Shown here one piece after another: positions 1 to 8,828 of a DNA stretch of 64,000 nucleotides (its first letter is position 1; every line of letters starts with the position of its first letter). The position numbers were made by a program, and so were the translations under genes. The notes beneath the pieces were generated by a model, which was not told the DNA's origin, ran no database searches, and worked only from the letters and a program-made list of their open reading frames with translations. The DNA comes from Blepharisma stoltei (Eukaryota > Ciliophora > Heterotrichea > Heterotrichida > Blepharismidae). The stretch lies in the NCBI GenBank assembly GCA_914767885.1, contig CAJZBQ010000032.1:992001-1056000 (forward strand). Direction: 5' to 3'.

Positions 1-416
1 TGAATGAAGCCGAATTTCTTAGAAATTCCATTTTCATCATAGCTGATCTTACAAGACAAAATGCCACCATAATCCTTAAAGTGATTTTCAAGCTCTTTAT
101 AGGTAACATTTTCGTTTATATTTTTTACAAAAATATTAGCTTCAGGGTCACGCTCTTTATCAAATCTCATCGCTCTAATGACTTTGCCTTTGAAGAGCAG
201 CCCATTCATCTCGTTTCTTGCTAGGATCGCAGAAGCAGCATCAAGAAATTTGATAAATGCAACTTCACGAGACAATTTTGTGCCGGCATGTCTGAGAACT
301 CTGATATGTGAAACTTGACCATATTGTGAGGCTTGCTTGTAAAGGTCAGATTCAGTAACAGTCGGATCAAGATCGCTTACGACTATTTCTAATTCACTAC
401 TAGGACATTGCTGCAT
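1..416 (-). CDS. Poly(A)-binding-protein-like RRM protein, 5' part (runs off the window)
   Basis: The reading frame starts at the ATG at 416 and leaves the window at base 1, giving about 138 residues. Two RNA-recognition motifs are visible. The first has the RNP2-like strand LEIVVSDLD and the RNP1-like strand EVAFIKF. A linker KVIRAMRFDKERDPEANIF leads to a second RRM (NIFVKNINENVTYKELENHF, then ILSCKISYDENG). The linker and the ILSCK stretch resemble the RRM1-RRM2 junction of cytoplasmic poly(A)-binding proteins, which bind mRNA tails and promote translation and stability. The C-terminal RRMs and PABC domain would lie outside the window, so another multi-RRM protein cannot be excluded. No IES or intron is seen in the visible part. 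Confidence 0.85.
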   Translation of the reverse strand, partial: MQQCPSSELEIVVSDLDPTVTESDLYKQASQYGQVSHIRVLRHAGTKLSREVAFIKFLDAASAILARNEMNGLLFKGKVIRAMRFDKERDPEANIFVKNINENVTYKELENHFKDYGGILSCKISYDENGISKKFGFI

Positions 417-521
417 TTTTTCTTAAGAATTTATTCTTCTCTAAATGCATAATGATCTAACTTCTTATTTAAGGCTCTTATATATCAAATTTTAATTAAA
501 ATTTTCATAAATATACCTTGC

Positions 522-863
522 CTAGCTGAAGTTATAATTAGAGCTGCTAGCCTCATCAGAATATTTCATTGTGGGCATAGTAGCAGTATCAGAACTTGAT
601 AAAAAATCATAGACTTCACATGCTTTTTTGGTTTGAGTTCTATAAGAATTGATTTGAATTCGCTTTTGGGCTTTCAGCTTTTTTGGCTTTTCTTGAGTTA
701 AAGATCGAAGGACCAAAGTTTGAGAAGTCTTCGAAATATTAATTTCAGGCTCCTGAGATTGTGTGAGAATGGCGTCGAGCTGCTCATGAATTACTATGCC
801 AGTTAGGCCTTGGAATCTAAGAGGCTTCTTTGTTATTGCATCTGGGCACTGTTGATCAAACAT
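522..863 (-). CDS. Hypothetical protein, 113 residues
   Basis: Starts at the ATG at 863 and ends at TAG 522-524. The protein is polar and basic in the middle (KPKKLKAQKRIQI) and serine-rich at the C-terminus (SSSDTAT, SDEASSSNYNFS). No signal peptide, membrane segment or known domain is seen. It lies 100 bp downstream of the RNA-binding gene on the same strand. It is an uninterrupted reading frame in AT-rich DNA, but nothing beyond length and composition supports it. Confidence 0.45.
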   Translation of the reverse strand: MFDQQCPDAITKKPLRFQGLTGIVIHEQLDAILTQSQEPEINISKTSQTLVLRSLTQEKPKKLKAQKRIQINSYRTQTKKACEVYDFLSSSDTATMPTMKYSDEASSSNYNFS

Positions 864-1379
864 CTAAAAATTTATTTAAATAAGGGGATTTAAATAATTA
901 TGAATGTTTTAAATATGAGAAAATTTGTAATTTAAGATCCAAATAAATATTAGGAGTTACTTAAGTAATCTTAGAGATTTGTTAAATTTAATTAATTAAA
1001 TATTCCTTTTAAAAAATGCTGCAAAAACCTTTTGAATATAAAAGTTAATAAAAATAAGAAACTTTTTATATTTAACTTCTATAGAATTAAACTTAATATT
1101 TACACTACTCTATAAGACAAAGAAGTTATTTTCAAGTTTTATTATTATTTTTTGTATTCAATTTAGTCTCATAAAAAGGGCTTTAATTTAGAAAAAAAAA
1201 CCCAATTTTTTTCTTAGTGTTTTAATTTTACTGTTTTGGAATTGAGTGATATCAATTTCAGTGTTTTCTTTTGATGAATTATAATTTATAAATATTCAGT
1301 TTCTTGAACTTCTGCACATGATTTTCACCATTTTCAAGTTTTATGCATTTCTTTTTTTGTTTTTTTATTTCTTATAAAA
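864..1379. other. AT-rich intergenic stretch
   Basis: Very AT-rich with long A and T runs. I see no reading frame or RNA gene. The piece around 1017-1030 (TGCTGCAAAAACC) matches a motif in the arms of the 13.2-15 kb foldback element, so a decayed element fragment is possible. Confidence 0.5.
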
Positions 1380-1550
1380 ATGGATATCGAATCAATCATA
1401 CATTCTAGGCAGCAATTCGCTATGAATTGGCTATCTAATTACATCAACTTAAGCCAAATTTTTACTGCCTATTATTCAAAATTTGTAATGGCTCAGCTCT
1501 TACCATTTTTTTCTAGGTTGCTTGAGGTTAGTTTTACGAATTTTTTATAG
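1380..1550 (+). CDS. Candidate short exon or gene, unresolved
   Basis: An ATG at 1380 opens a 56-residue frame (MDIESIIHSRQQFAMNWLSN, later MAQLLPFFSRLLE) with coding-like composition, closed by TAG at about 1548-1550. It could be the first exon of the zinc-finger gene at 1903, but I found no single TA-to-TA excision or 15-nt intron that joins them in frame. Bases 1551-1902 between them are AT-rich with no other clear coding signal. Confidence 0.25.
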   Translation: MDIESIIHSRQQFAMNWLSNYINLSQIFTAYYSKFVMAQLLPFFSRLLEVSFTNFL

Positions 1551-1902
1551 CTGAGCAAAATCAGTGGAAGCAAAATTTAATTTCTCTTTAGATATGATAA
1601 TTCTAGCTACCTATTTTGAAAAAATAGCTCTCAATTTGCTCTAAAAAATCAGTAAGAGGTCAGTCATTGTATACTCTTATTATATTCCCTACAAAAATCA
1701 TTTGAGGCCTCAACAATTAATCAGAAACTAGACAAAAACTTACTGTCTCTGATCGATTCAATTTATTTTTGATTTTTTTTATTTTACAAATTTTTTGAAA
1801 TATAATTATCGGTAAATAATGCATCTTTGTTAGTAGCTTGAATGCTAAAAATAATTTTTATCGAATATTTAAAATCCAGAAAAAAAAATTAGCAAAAAAA
1901 TC

Positions 1903-2211
1903 TTGGTTAAACCAAAGCAGTTGTTAGCAGAAAAAATAGAAAAAAATAATTTTCATTGTACAGTTTGCAATAAAGATTTCAACTCCTATAAAGGTTTAAA
2001 GCAGCATATAGGTAAAAGCCACGACAATACAGTCAAAAATTTTTGCTGTGAGACTTGCAGCAGGCTTTTCAACAATAAATATGCTTTGAAATTCCATATA
2101 AGGCAGGTGCACGAAAAATCAACCGCTGTGAAGTGCGATGCATGCGAAAAAGTATTTTATAATAAATACAAACTGAAGGAGCACTCAACCAAAGCCCACA
2201 ATAATTTATAA
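1903..2211 (+). CDS. C2H2 zinc-finger protein, 5' end not resolved
   Basis: The frame encodes three C2H2 zinc fingers in about 100 residues. Finger 1 has CTVCNKDF and HIGKSH, finger 2 CETCSRLF and HIRQVH, finger 3 CDACEKVF and HSTKAH. Each has the C-x2-C-x12-H-x3/4-H spacing of DNA- or RNA-binding fingers. There is no in-frame ATG between the upstream TAA (1870) and the first finger. The true start therefore lies across an IES or intron that I could not place. The stop is TAA at 2209. A nuclear nucleic-acid-binding role is inferred from the fingers only. Confidence 0.65.
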   Translation: MVKPKQLLAEKIEKNNFHCTVCNKDFNSYKGLKQHIGKSHDNTVKNFCCETCSRLFNNKYALKFHIRQVHEKSTAVKCDACEKVFYNKYKLKEHSTKAHNNL

Positions 2212-2388
2212 TATCCTAAAATTTTTGTTCATAATTATAAATTTTGCTATAAATAAAAAATTTTTATCTCATTTGAATAGTGAAATTGACAATTTTGCTA
2301 TAATAATTATGAATTCAGCAGAAAAACAATTAATTTATTTTTGCAGGTTTTATACCTATATCCATTTTTAAACTGATAATCTTTATTC

Positions 2389-3435
2389 ATGGGATTTCAT
2401 TATTCAGAGCTGATAATGTAAATTCAATATAGGCATCTGCTTTATGCATATCTGGGGTATTCTACGTTTAAAGCAATAAGAGTTCCTCCGAATGAAGCTA
2501 CTGAGAAATCAGAACACAAGAAAAAGAAGCTTTTAATGAAATGGGTTTCCTGCACAATTCTTTTATACTTCCAAGGAGCTTTAGATTATTTTGTGTCATG
2601 AGTCCCTACTTATTATTTCTGGAAAACTATTTTAATTTCGCTTATTTTGGTAGAAAACAGCTTGGCTGTCAAGCTGCTCCAAAATTTCGAAAATCATATA
2701 CAGGAAGTTGAAAATTATATAGACAGTGCACAAAATTCAGTATTCTAAATTAAAAAAAATAATTAAATTATTTTTTATATAGTAATTGGCCTATTTATTT
2801 TATAGAGAATATATAGACGCTTATCTTTTCTTACTTTTCCTTTCTTTAAAGCTACCTTAAAAACTTTGAAATTTGTCATACAAGGAGCATCTTCAGACCA
2901 GCTTAAAGAATTAGAAATTCTAATTAAATTGTACAAAACACCGACTCAAAAGGCAGAAGATGAGGAAAAATTTGACAAAACTGAGCTGAGAAAGTACCAA
3001 ACTTTCAGAAAGGTAGATGAGGACGAAAAATTTGACAAAAATGAGCTTAAAAAGTACCAGACTAATAGAAAAGTAGAAGAGGAAGAAAAATTTGACAAAA
3101 CTGAGCTGAAAAAATACCAAACTTTACCTTCACCAGCTAAAAAAATTGCTCCACCTGCCAAAACTCCTTGGAAAGCCAATGTGCATTTTATGCTCAAAAA
3201 AGGAATGTCCTCATATTTTCCACATACTATTTGGTTTGACGTAAAAAATAAACTTTTGCATTGGAAAGCTGAAGGTGACGACCAGACTTTTAATGATACT
3301 TTTATAGGGGTCAAGGTAAAAGATGAAAAAAAATATTTATTAGAAATAAAATTAGCAACTTCAACGAAAATAGTCAAGTTTGTGGATCTGAAAAATATGA
3401 ATAACTGGGAAGGATTCTTGCAAGGGCAGGCTTAA
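2389..3435 (+). CDS. TB2/DP1/HVA22 (REEP-like) ER membrane-shaping protein with C-terminal repeats
   Basis: Assembled as ATG 2389, 15-nt intron 2418-2432, IES 2748-2813, stop 3433-3435. This gives 966 coding bases (321 residues), exactly in frame. The N-terminal half has the family pattern: YSTFKAIRVP, then KWVSCTILLYFQ, then FVSWVPTYYFWK (with UGA read as W) and two hydrophobic hairpin segments. REEP/Yop1 proteins wedge into ER tubules and shape them. The IES joins the amphipathic tail ENHIQEVENYIDSAQNSV to YRRLSFLTF. Residues of about 150-215 carry three copies of a 24-residue charged repeat (EEKFDKTELKKYQT). The C-terminal ~100 residues are not recognised. Without the IES step the downstream part has no start codon, which supports one gene. 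Confidence 0.8.
2418..2432 (+). other. 15-nt spliceosomal intron
   Basis: GTAAATTCAATATAG, 15 nt with GT and AG ends. Removing it joins the frame into the conserved YLGYSTFKAIR region of the REEP-like protein. Introns of this size are characteristic of heterotrich ciliates. Confidence 0.85.
2748..2813 (+). other. IES, 66 bp, TA-bounded
   Basis: Lies between TA 2746-2747 and TA 2812-2813. Excision replaces an in-frame TAA with TAT and continues the REEP-like frame into the C-terminal repeat region. Confidence 0.7.
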
Positions 3436-3479
3436 TAATTATATTATTTTCATTGATTTTTTTAAAATAATAATCTACA

Positions 3480-5751
3480 TTAGTCTTTTGGCAAAAAAGA
3501 ATGCGAAACCACTGGCTTTTCTTCAATTTTACTCACAACTTCTTCTTTACCTTTTTTTAAAAATTTTTCAATTTTTTCAAATTTCTCTTTGTCAATAATT
3601 TTTTTCTCTTCATCGACCTTAATTTCAACGAAATCTGACTTAATGTCGTTATCATTTTTGCTATACATCTTTATGGCTTCTACCTTTACGAGAACATTCT
3701 GTAGCAGACGGTCTAAGTTTTCTTTTTCTTGGATTTGCTTATTAAATTCAGAGCTTATGCTGCTTATTTGAATTTCTGCGCTGTCTATTTGGTCTTTAAG
3801 TCTACTTATGCTTTCTAATAGTTCTTTTTCGCTCTCCACAAGCCTTAAAACTTGAGATTCTAAATGGACTTTTTCTTGTTTCAGCATATCTAGCTGAGTA
3901 TTTTGGAGCTCAATTGATGAGCTTAAATGGTCTAACTGATTGTCTATAGTCCCTTTATACTCAAAAATCTCTTCAACAGACTCTGCTAAGTCACTAAAAA
4001 TTCCAATTCCTTGAGCTTGCTCATTTTGCATTTGGATTTTTTGTCTATTTAACGCTTTGATTTCTTCTTTAGCATCAGCTAAGTCTTCATTGTTTTTATT
4101 TATTTCGTTTATTTGTGTTTCTAACTCTGTAAGCGAGCAAAGCCATTGGAAAGTCTGAAAATTCCACCCTCTGTGAGCTAACAAAAAATTTTTTTTCGCT
4201 CATGGAGGTGAGGAGTAAAGAATTTTGCAAATTTTTAATATTGTCTTGCAACTGATTTCTGGTGTCTTGCATGGATTTTATTTCTTTCATAGTGAAAAGC
4301 TTTTCGTTTTCTAGGTCATCGATAAACCCTTTTTCTTTGCTCCCCCTCTAGGTGAGAAAACTATATTTTTGAAAAATTAACCCATTTGTGATCGGGAAAA
4401 TTTTATAATATATAAATAATTATATAGTTGGTGTTTACCTCTGCAAAAGATGTAGTGTTTGTATTTATATTGATTTTTTTGATATATAAAATATATACTC
4501 TTGGCTCAACATTTCACACGTTATAGCTAAGGCGAACTGGAGCGGACTCCGTATCAAAAATCAAGTGCAGGCTCAAGACATGTTTATCCGATTTTGCTGC
4601 TTTTCTATGTTGGAAATTGAGGTGCCCAGCAATGTCCTATTGGGAAGAAGGCACTTCGGTACTCAATGGACTCTAAGGATCCTTGGAATCAAGCTACTCC
4701 AATAGCTCGTAATAGGGCTGCAGAAACCCATAAGCCGCCCACTTAAGACTGAAGCTGTAAGGCAACTAGGACACAGAAGGTACTAGAAGTGGCTCCACCT
4801 TTGGGGAAAAGACTCTCTATGCTGAAGTTGAAAAGTGGATGAACCTCCCTGCACAGGAGATCTTGGTGACTGCGCTATCAATATGGGCTAACACCTGCCT
4901 TTAATAGCTTAATTTTTGATATATAAAATAATAAAATATTTAATTAAATCTCTAGACAAGTTTATCAAATGCTAATCAGCTAGGTTATAAAGCATAAATT
5001 TTATAATAATTTATATCCTTACTTGTAAATTTTTCAATTGAAATTATTTAAGTATCGAAAACAAAAATTTTAAAATAAAAAATTAACCTTCCGTGTGGAG
5101 TTAGAAATTTTGGATTCTGAGTCTTCTATTTGTTGCTGGAGAGAAGTATTTAAGGTTTCTAGCTTAGCTTTGCGGTCTTCTAACTCCCCCCCCCCTCCGT
5201 GAGTGAACAAAACCATTAGAAAAATCGGCATTTTTTTGCCCAAAAACCCGCCCTCCGTGAGTGAACAAAAATGCTTTTAATAGAAAAATTTTTTATGGGA
5301 AAAAATTTTGATATATAAGTGATAATTAGCATAATGAAATCTAGAGCTAATTCTGTTTAATTTTAAACAAATTGCGTTTTAAAACATAAATTTTATAAAT
5401 TAAATTAATATTTGCTTTCCAATTTTTGCGAATTAGGATTTTTTTAAATTCCGAAGAAAAAAAAATTTTTATAAAATTTATATATAAATTTTTTTTAAAA
5501 AAAAAAAAATTAACCCCCCTCCGTGAGTGAACAAAAATTTTTTTGTTCACTCACGGAGGGGGGGGGAGTAAGGATTTAACTTTGGTTTTGGTGGATTCGA
5601 GAGAGAAAAGAGCTGGAATTAGGTCAAGTTCATCTCCATCTGCCTTAAGAGGATCGCAGTCAAGGTTTAATTGAGGATAAAGTTCTTTTAGCTCATTACA
5701 AGGGACAGAGTATGTGAAGCCTATAAGGAGAAGTAATAGAAAACCCTTCAT
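3480..5751 (-). CDS. Secreted or granule coiled-coil protein, split by three IESs
   Basis: Starts at ATG 5751 with a clear signal peptide (MKGFLLLLLIGFTYSVPC). Removing IESs 5183-5570, 4325-5103 and 4124-4217 gives 1,011 coding bases (336 residues) with no stop. The junctions read VKSLEDRK, SKISIDDLEN and NSLETQIN, all continuing one long coiled coil rich in L, E, K and Q up to about residue 260. The tail is charged (KKGKEEVVSKIEEKP). A short secreted coiled-coil protein in a ciliate could be a matrix protein of extrusomes (pigment granules or trichocyst-like organelles). That is inference from architecture only. The short frames that begin inside the MITE termini are artefacts of the inserts. 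Confidence 0.85.
4124..4217 (-). mobile_element. IES, 94 bp, minimal copy of the CTCCGTGAG foldback MITE
   Basis: Between TA 4122-4123 and TA 4216-4217. It contains a terminal motif (CTCTGTAAGCGAGCAAA), a short spacer, a second direct copy, then an inverted copy ending GGTGAGGAGTA. Removal joins N-S-L-E-T-Q in frame. Confidence 0.85.
4325..5103 (-). mobile_element. IES, 779 bp, degenerate MITE copy with a nested insert
   Basis: Between TA 4323-4324 and TA 5102-5103; removal joins S-K-I-S to I-D-D-L in frame. Its outer parts resemble the 388-bp element, including TTTTGATATATAA and CATAAATTTTATAA. A GC-richer block, about 4490-4913, is bounded by near-identical direct copies of TTTTTGATATATAAAATA, so it looks like a later insertion into the MITE. 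Confidence 0.8.
5183..5570 (-). mobile_element. IES, 388 bp, full-length CTCCGTGAG foldback MITE
   Basis: Between TA 5181-5182 and TA 5569-5570. The left end is ACTCCCCC plus CTCCGTGAGTGAACAAAA, repeated directly about 60 bp inside. The right end is a hairpin of the motif and its inverse. The copy at 19248-19634 is the same element in reverse orientation, 387 bp long. Confidence 0.9.
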
Positions 5752-6161
5752 TAAATTATTATTTTAACGGATTTTTAGCGTATCCATTTTTGATTAGGGA
5801 TATCAAATTTTGTTACAAACAGAATTTATAAATAGAATTATATATATCAGAAAATAATAAAATCGGCCCCAATATAAAAATAGAATCAGTCATATTCTTA
5901 GCTCTTTATGATATTTTAACATTCATGCTTTTATCCTATTAAAAGATTGATACAAAATGCTATTTTTATGCATCTAAATAATTTTATATGCTTAATAAAG
6001 CATTAAATTTTGTTAATATTCAATAAAGACTGAAGGGAATACTTTTCTTATCAAAAATATATAGTTCTATATTTTTGATCCAAACGATAGTTTAAAAATC
6101 AATATACTTATAAATGATTACAATTGCCTTACCAAATAAATTTTATTATAACAATTTTGAA
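5752..6161. other. AT-rich intergenic stretch
   Basis: Lies upstream of the coiled-coil gene start (5751, minus) and downstream of the 6162 stop. AT-rich, no coding or RNA feature recognised. Confidence 0.5.
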
Positions 6162-6737
6162 TTATTCTCTTTCTAGCTTTATTTTTATCCTATTTTTCGA
6201 CTTAATGAGCTCTCTATACTCACTTCTACTAGTCAGCTTCATTTTAATCGGCTTTGGAGTAGTTGTTATTACATTTGACAGCATTTGTCCTGAAAACTCA
6301 TACGGTGCTGTTTTCAGCTGAAATGATGAAGATTCTCGCTTTAATCTTGCTGGGGAATCAAAAGAAAATTTTCGGAAAAATCCTCTGAAGTTCATATGGT
6401 GTGGATTTGATGAAGGTGGAAACTTATAAGGCTCTTTAATCCCAGACGCCTTTCTTGATATTAGTTGGTTACTTTTATACATTTCTTTTTTCCTTTTTAC
6501 TCTGTTTAGTGAATGATAAAACGATCTTCGATGATGGGATTCGTCGAATGAGCTGTTAAGATTCCACAATTTATTATTCTATTTTTATAAAAAAATATTA
6601 ATGAGTATTTTTTAAAAAAAAATAATTATTATCATTTTTAATAGGATATCCTCTGTAGGAAGTCTAATAATGAGCTTCAGTTGAGGTTTCGGTGATAAAG
6701 AGCGCTCTGGGTTAATAGAGTGATGCTTGGAATTCAT
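6162..6737 (-). CDS. Hypothetical basic, serine-rich protein (166 residues)
   Basis: ATG at 6737, IES 6574-6648, stop at 6162; 501 coding bases. The first exon reads MNSKHHSINPERSLSPKPQ. The TA-to-TA junction gives LPTEDKLWNLNSSFDE, in frame. The protein is rich in S, R, K and P with no membrane segment or recognised domain. The RS and SP motifs suggest a phosphorylated, disordered protein (inference). Confidence 0.65.
6574..6648 (-). other. IES, 75 bp, TA-bounded
   Basis: Between TA 6572-6573 and TA 6647-6648, almost pure A/T. It joins the starting exon (6649-6737) to the rest of the hypothetical gene in frame. Confidence 0.75.
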
Positions 6738-7192
6738 AATTCATATGGATTTTTATAAGTGTTATTTCAATTTACCATTTCTCTAATGGTGGTAATTTTT
6801 AAGAAAAAAGGCTCATGATTTTGTATTTTTATACATAAAATGCTTAAATTTAAGCTAAATTTACATGAAAAATGGAAAACCTTTATACTAAAGTGGGCAG
6901 ATGCAATTTTCTGAAAAAAAAACCAAGAAAAAAGGGAAGAATTTTTTTGATTTTAAATTCAAAATTACGAGGTGTGAATCATAGTTTTGCAGTAAAATAA
7001 GAAAATTCCTTTGAAATTTTGATTTTATTTTTTTTGAAAATAATAACCATCATTTTTCAATAAAAATTTGATCAGGGTCTCCATAAACCATGATCATTAT
7101 TTTGGAACAATCTCCTCAAGACAGCTCAAGATTTTCGTGCAATAAACGTAATTTTCCATCTTAAATTTTAGGTGAATAATAATAATTTAATT
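6738..7192. other. Intergenic region between divergent genes
   Basis: AT-rich with no frame or element recognised. It should contain promoters for the minus gene starting at 6737 and the plus gene starting at 7193. Confidence 0.45.
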
Positions 7193-7617
7193 ATGATAAC
7201 TCCTGAGCCACTACCCAAGGAATTTGAAAACACCTTTGAAAAAGAAAGTAAACTAACGAAAAAATCAAAAGAACAAGATTTCCAAGTGAAATATAAAACT
7301 GAGATGTGTAAAAACTGGATAAATGGCCACTGTCAATTCGGTGACAACTGTGCTTTCGCTCATGGCAAAGAAGAATTACGTGAAAAAACCTTGTCTAAAA
7401 AAGAGTGCACACACTTTGCAGAAGGTTTTTGCGTTTACGGAGATAGGTGTCTTTTTAAGCATATTGTCAGCTCAAAACGAAGGCTGCCTGTTTTTATAAA
7501 TATATCAATGAAAGGACAGATGGAGAGACTAGAGTATGTCATCTATATTAAATGGCATTTTTTTCATATTCTAACTATATTTTTTTAGCCTATATAGATT
7601 TAGCTTTCAAAAATTAA
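7193..7617 (+). CDS. CCCH zinc-finger protein, TIS11/tristetraprolin type
   Basis: ATG 7193; IES 7532-7596; stop TAA 7615-7617; 360 coding bases, 119 residues. Two tandem CCCH fingers follow the lead-in KYKTEMCKNW: CKNWINGHCQFGDNCAFAH and CTHFAEGFCVYGDRCLFKH, both C-x7-C-x5-C-x3-H. This family binds AU-rich elements in mRNA 3' UTRs and recruits decay factors; here the RNA-binding role is inferred from the fingers. The spacing differs by one from the animal C-x8-C. After excision the C-terminus is MERLDLAFKN. Without excision it would run into an AT-rich tail. Confidence 0.85.
7532..7596 (+). other. IES, 65 bp, TA-bounded
   Basis: Between TA 7530-7531 and TA 7595-7596, with TAGA at both junctions. 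It restores a short in-frame end to the CCCH protein. Confidence 0.6.
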
Positions 7618-7845
7618 AGCTGCGATAGAAAAATAATGCAAAAAGTATAGATAATCTTTATCTTTATCTTTATCTTAAATCTAATTTTATTCAAATTTCA
7701 TTTATATGGTTAAAAAAAAGAATATATGCAGCATAAAAGTATATAAAATGATTTCATTGATATTTATTTTATACTTTAAAATTATAATGAACGTATTAAT
7801 CGTAAAAGAATATTCAAAAAATTACATATTAAATGTTTTATAATT

Positions 7846-8493
7846 ATGGAAGAAATACCAGAAGAATTTTTCTTATGTGAAGAATACACTCTATTTAATG
7901 AATCATTAGGAGAATACACACAAGAATTCTACGCATTAAAATCAGCTTGCACAGACTATGATTTAACTGGACAGGTTATATGGCCCGGTGCAAAAATTTT
8001 AAGCCAATATTTATTAGAAAATCAGCACAAATTACAAGATAAAGATTTATTAGAAGTAGGCTCAGGGTCTGGATTTACCGGCCTTTTTTGCTCACATTTT
8101 GCAAGAAAAGTGGTTTTGAGTGACGGAAATGACATTGTTTTAAGGCTTCTTGAGAAAAATAAAGTTTTTGGTCATTGCCCGATTTTTGTATGCAAAATTG
8201 AATGGAATGAAGACAACTCAGCCGCTGAGCTAGAATCAAAAGAATTGCCAATAAAATACCCAGTGATTATAGGATCAGATGTGATTTATAGTATAGATGC
8301 AGTTATACCTTTATTTAACACAATAAATAAACACTTGGAAAATGACGGAGAGTTCATTATGTGCTACACAAACAGAGCAATGAACAATTACAGAGTTCTG
8401 TTAGAAGAAAGTGAGAAACTTGGGTTTTCCCATGAAGTCTTGTGGAATGAGCTGAATGTTTATTTATACTCTTTTAAAAAAATCAATAATTAA
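7846..8493 (+). CDS. METTL21-like (methyltransferase family 16) protein lysine methyltransferase
   Basis: Uninterrupted 215-residue frame. It has the family hallmarks: G-Q-V-I-W-P-G-A before the fold, the SAM-binding glycine loop DLLEVGSGSGFTGL (about residues 67-80), the acidic post-loop VVLSDGND, and the D-x-x-Y type motif IIGSDVIYS, then a C-terminal beta pair. Proteins of this group methylate lysines on translation factors and chaperones using S-adenosylmethionine. The substrate here cannot be told. No IES. The length matches the family. Confidence 0.85.
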   Translation: MEEIPEEFFLCEEYTLFNESLGEYTQEFYALKSACTDYDLTGQVIWPGAKILSQYLLENQHKLQDKDLLEVGSGSGFTGLFCSHFARKVVLSDGNDIVLRLLEKNKVFGHCPIFVCKIEWNEDNSAAELESKELPIKYPVIIGSDVIYSIDAVIPLFNTINKHLENDGEFIMCYTNRAMNNYRVLLEESEKLGFSHEVLWNELNVYLYSFKKINN

Positions 8494-8828
8494 AAAAATA
8501 CTTCGAAAAATTGAGTTTTTATAGTCAAAATGCAGCTTGTTCGCTGTTTTGATCTATTTTCTTCATTGAAATTGAAGCCTTATGCTGTCTGAGTGCCATA
8601 AAAATGGATTTCCAAGCCATTCTTGTCCTCCAGCGAACCCAAAAATGATAATCAGCATTCCTCAGTCTAAAATTTTTCTTAAAAAATCATCTGCATATCA
8701 TTTCCTTTCACAAATACCTCGATTTTCGTTAATTAGAAACTAGCTTATTTTGCCATATTCTTTACCATAAAACAAGCTGATTTTTAGGAATTTCATGAGT
8801 TAATAATTTATGATCTGATCTGCCAAAG
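8494..8828. other. Intergenic region upstream of eIF5B
   Basis: Less AT-rich than most spacers but with no convincing frame. It probably holds the 3' end of the methyltransferase transcript and the promoter of eIF5B. Confidence 0.4.

Noticed and set aside
2946-3377. Long frame on the minus strand opposite the REEP-like gene
   Set aside because: It mirrors the repeats of the real gene and has low-complexity F/S composition. No conserved features.
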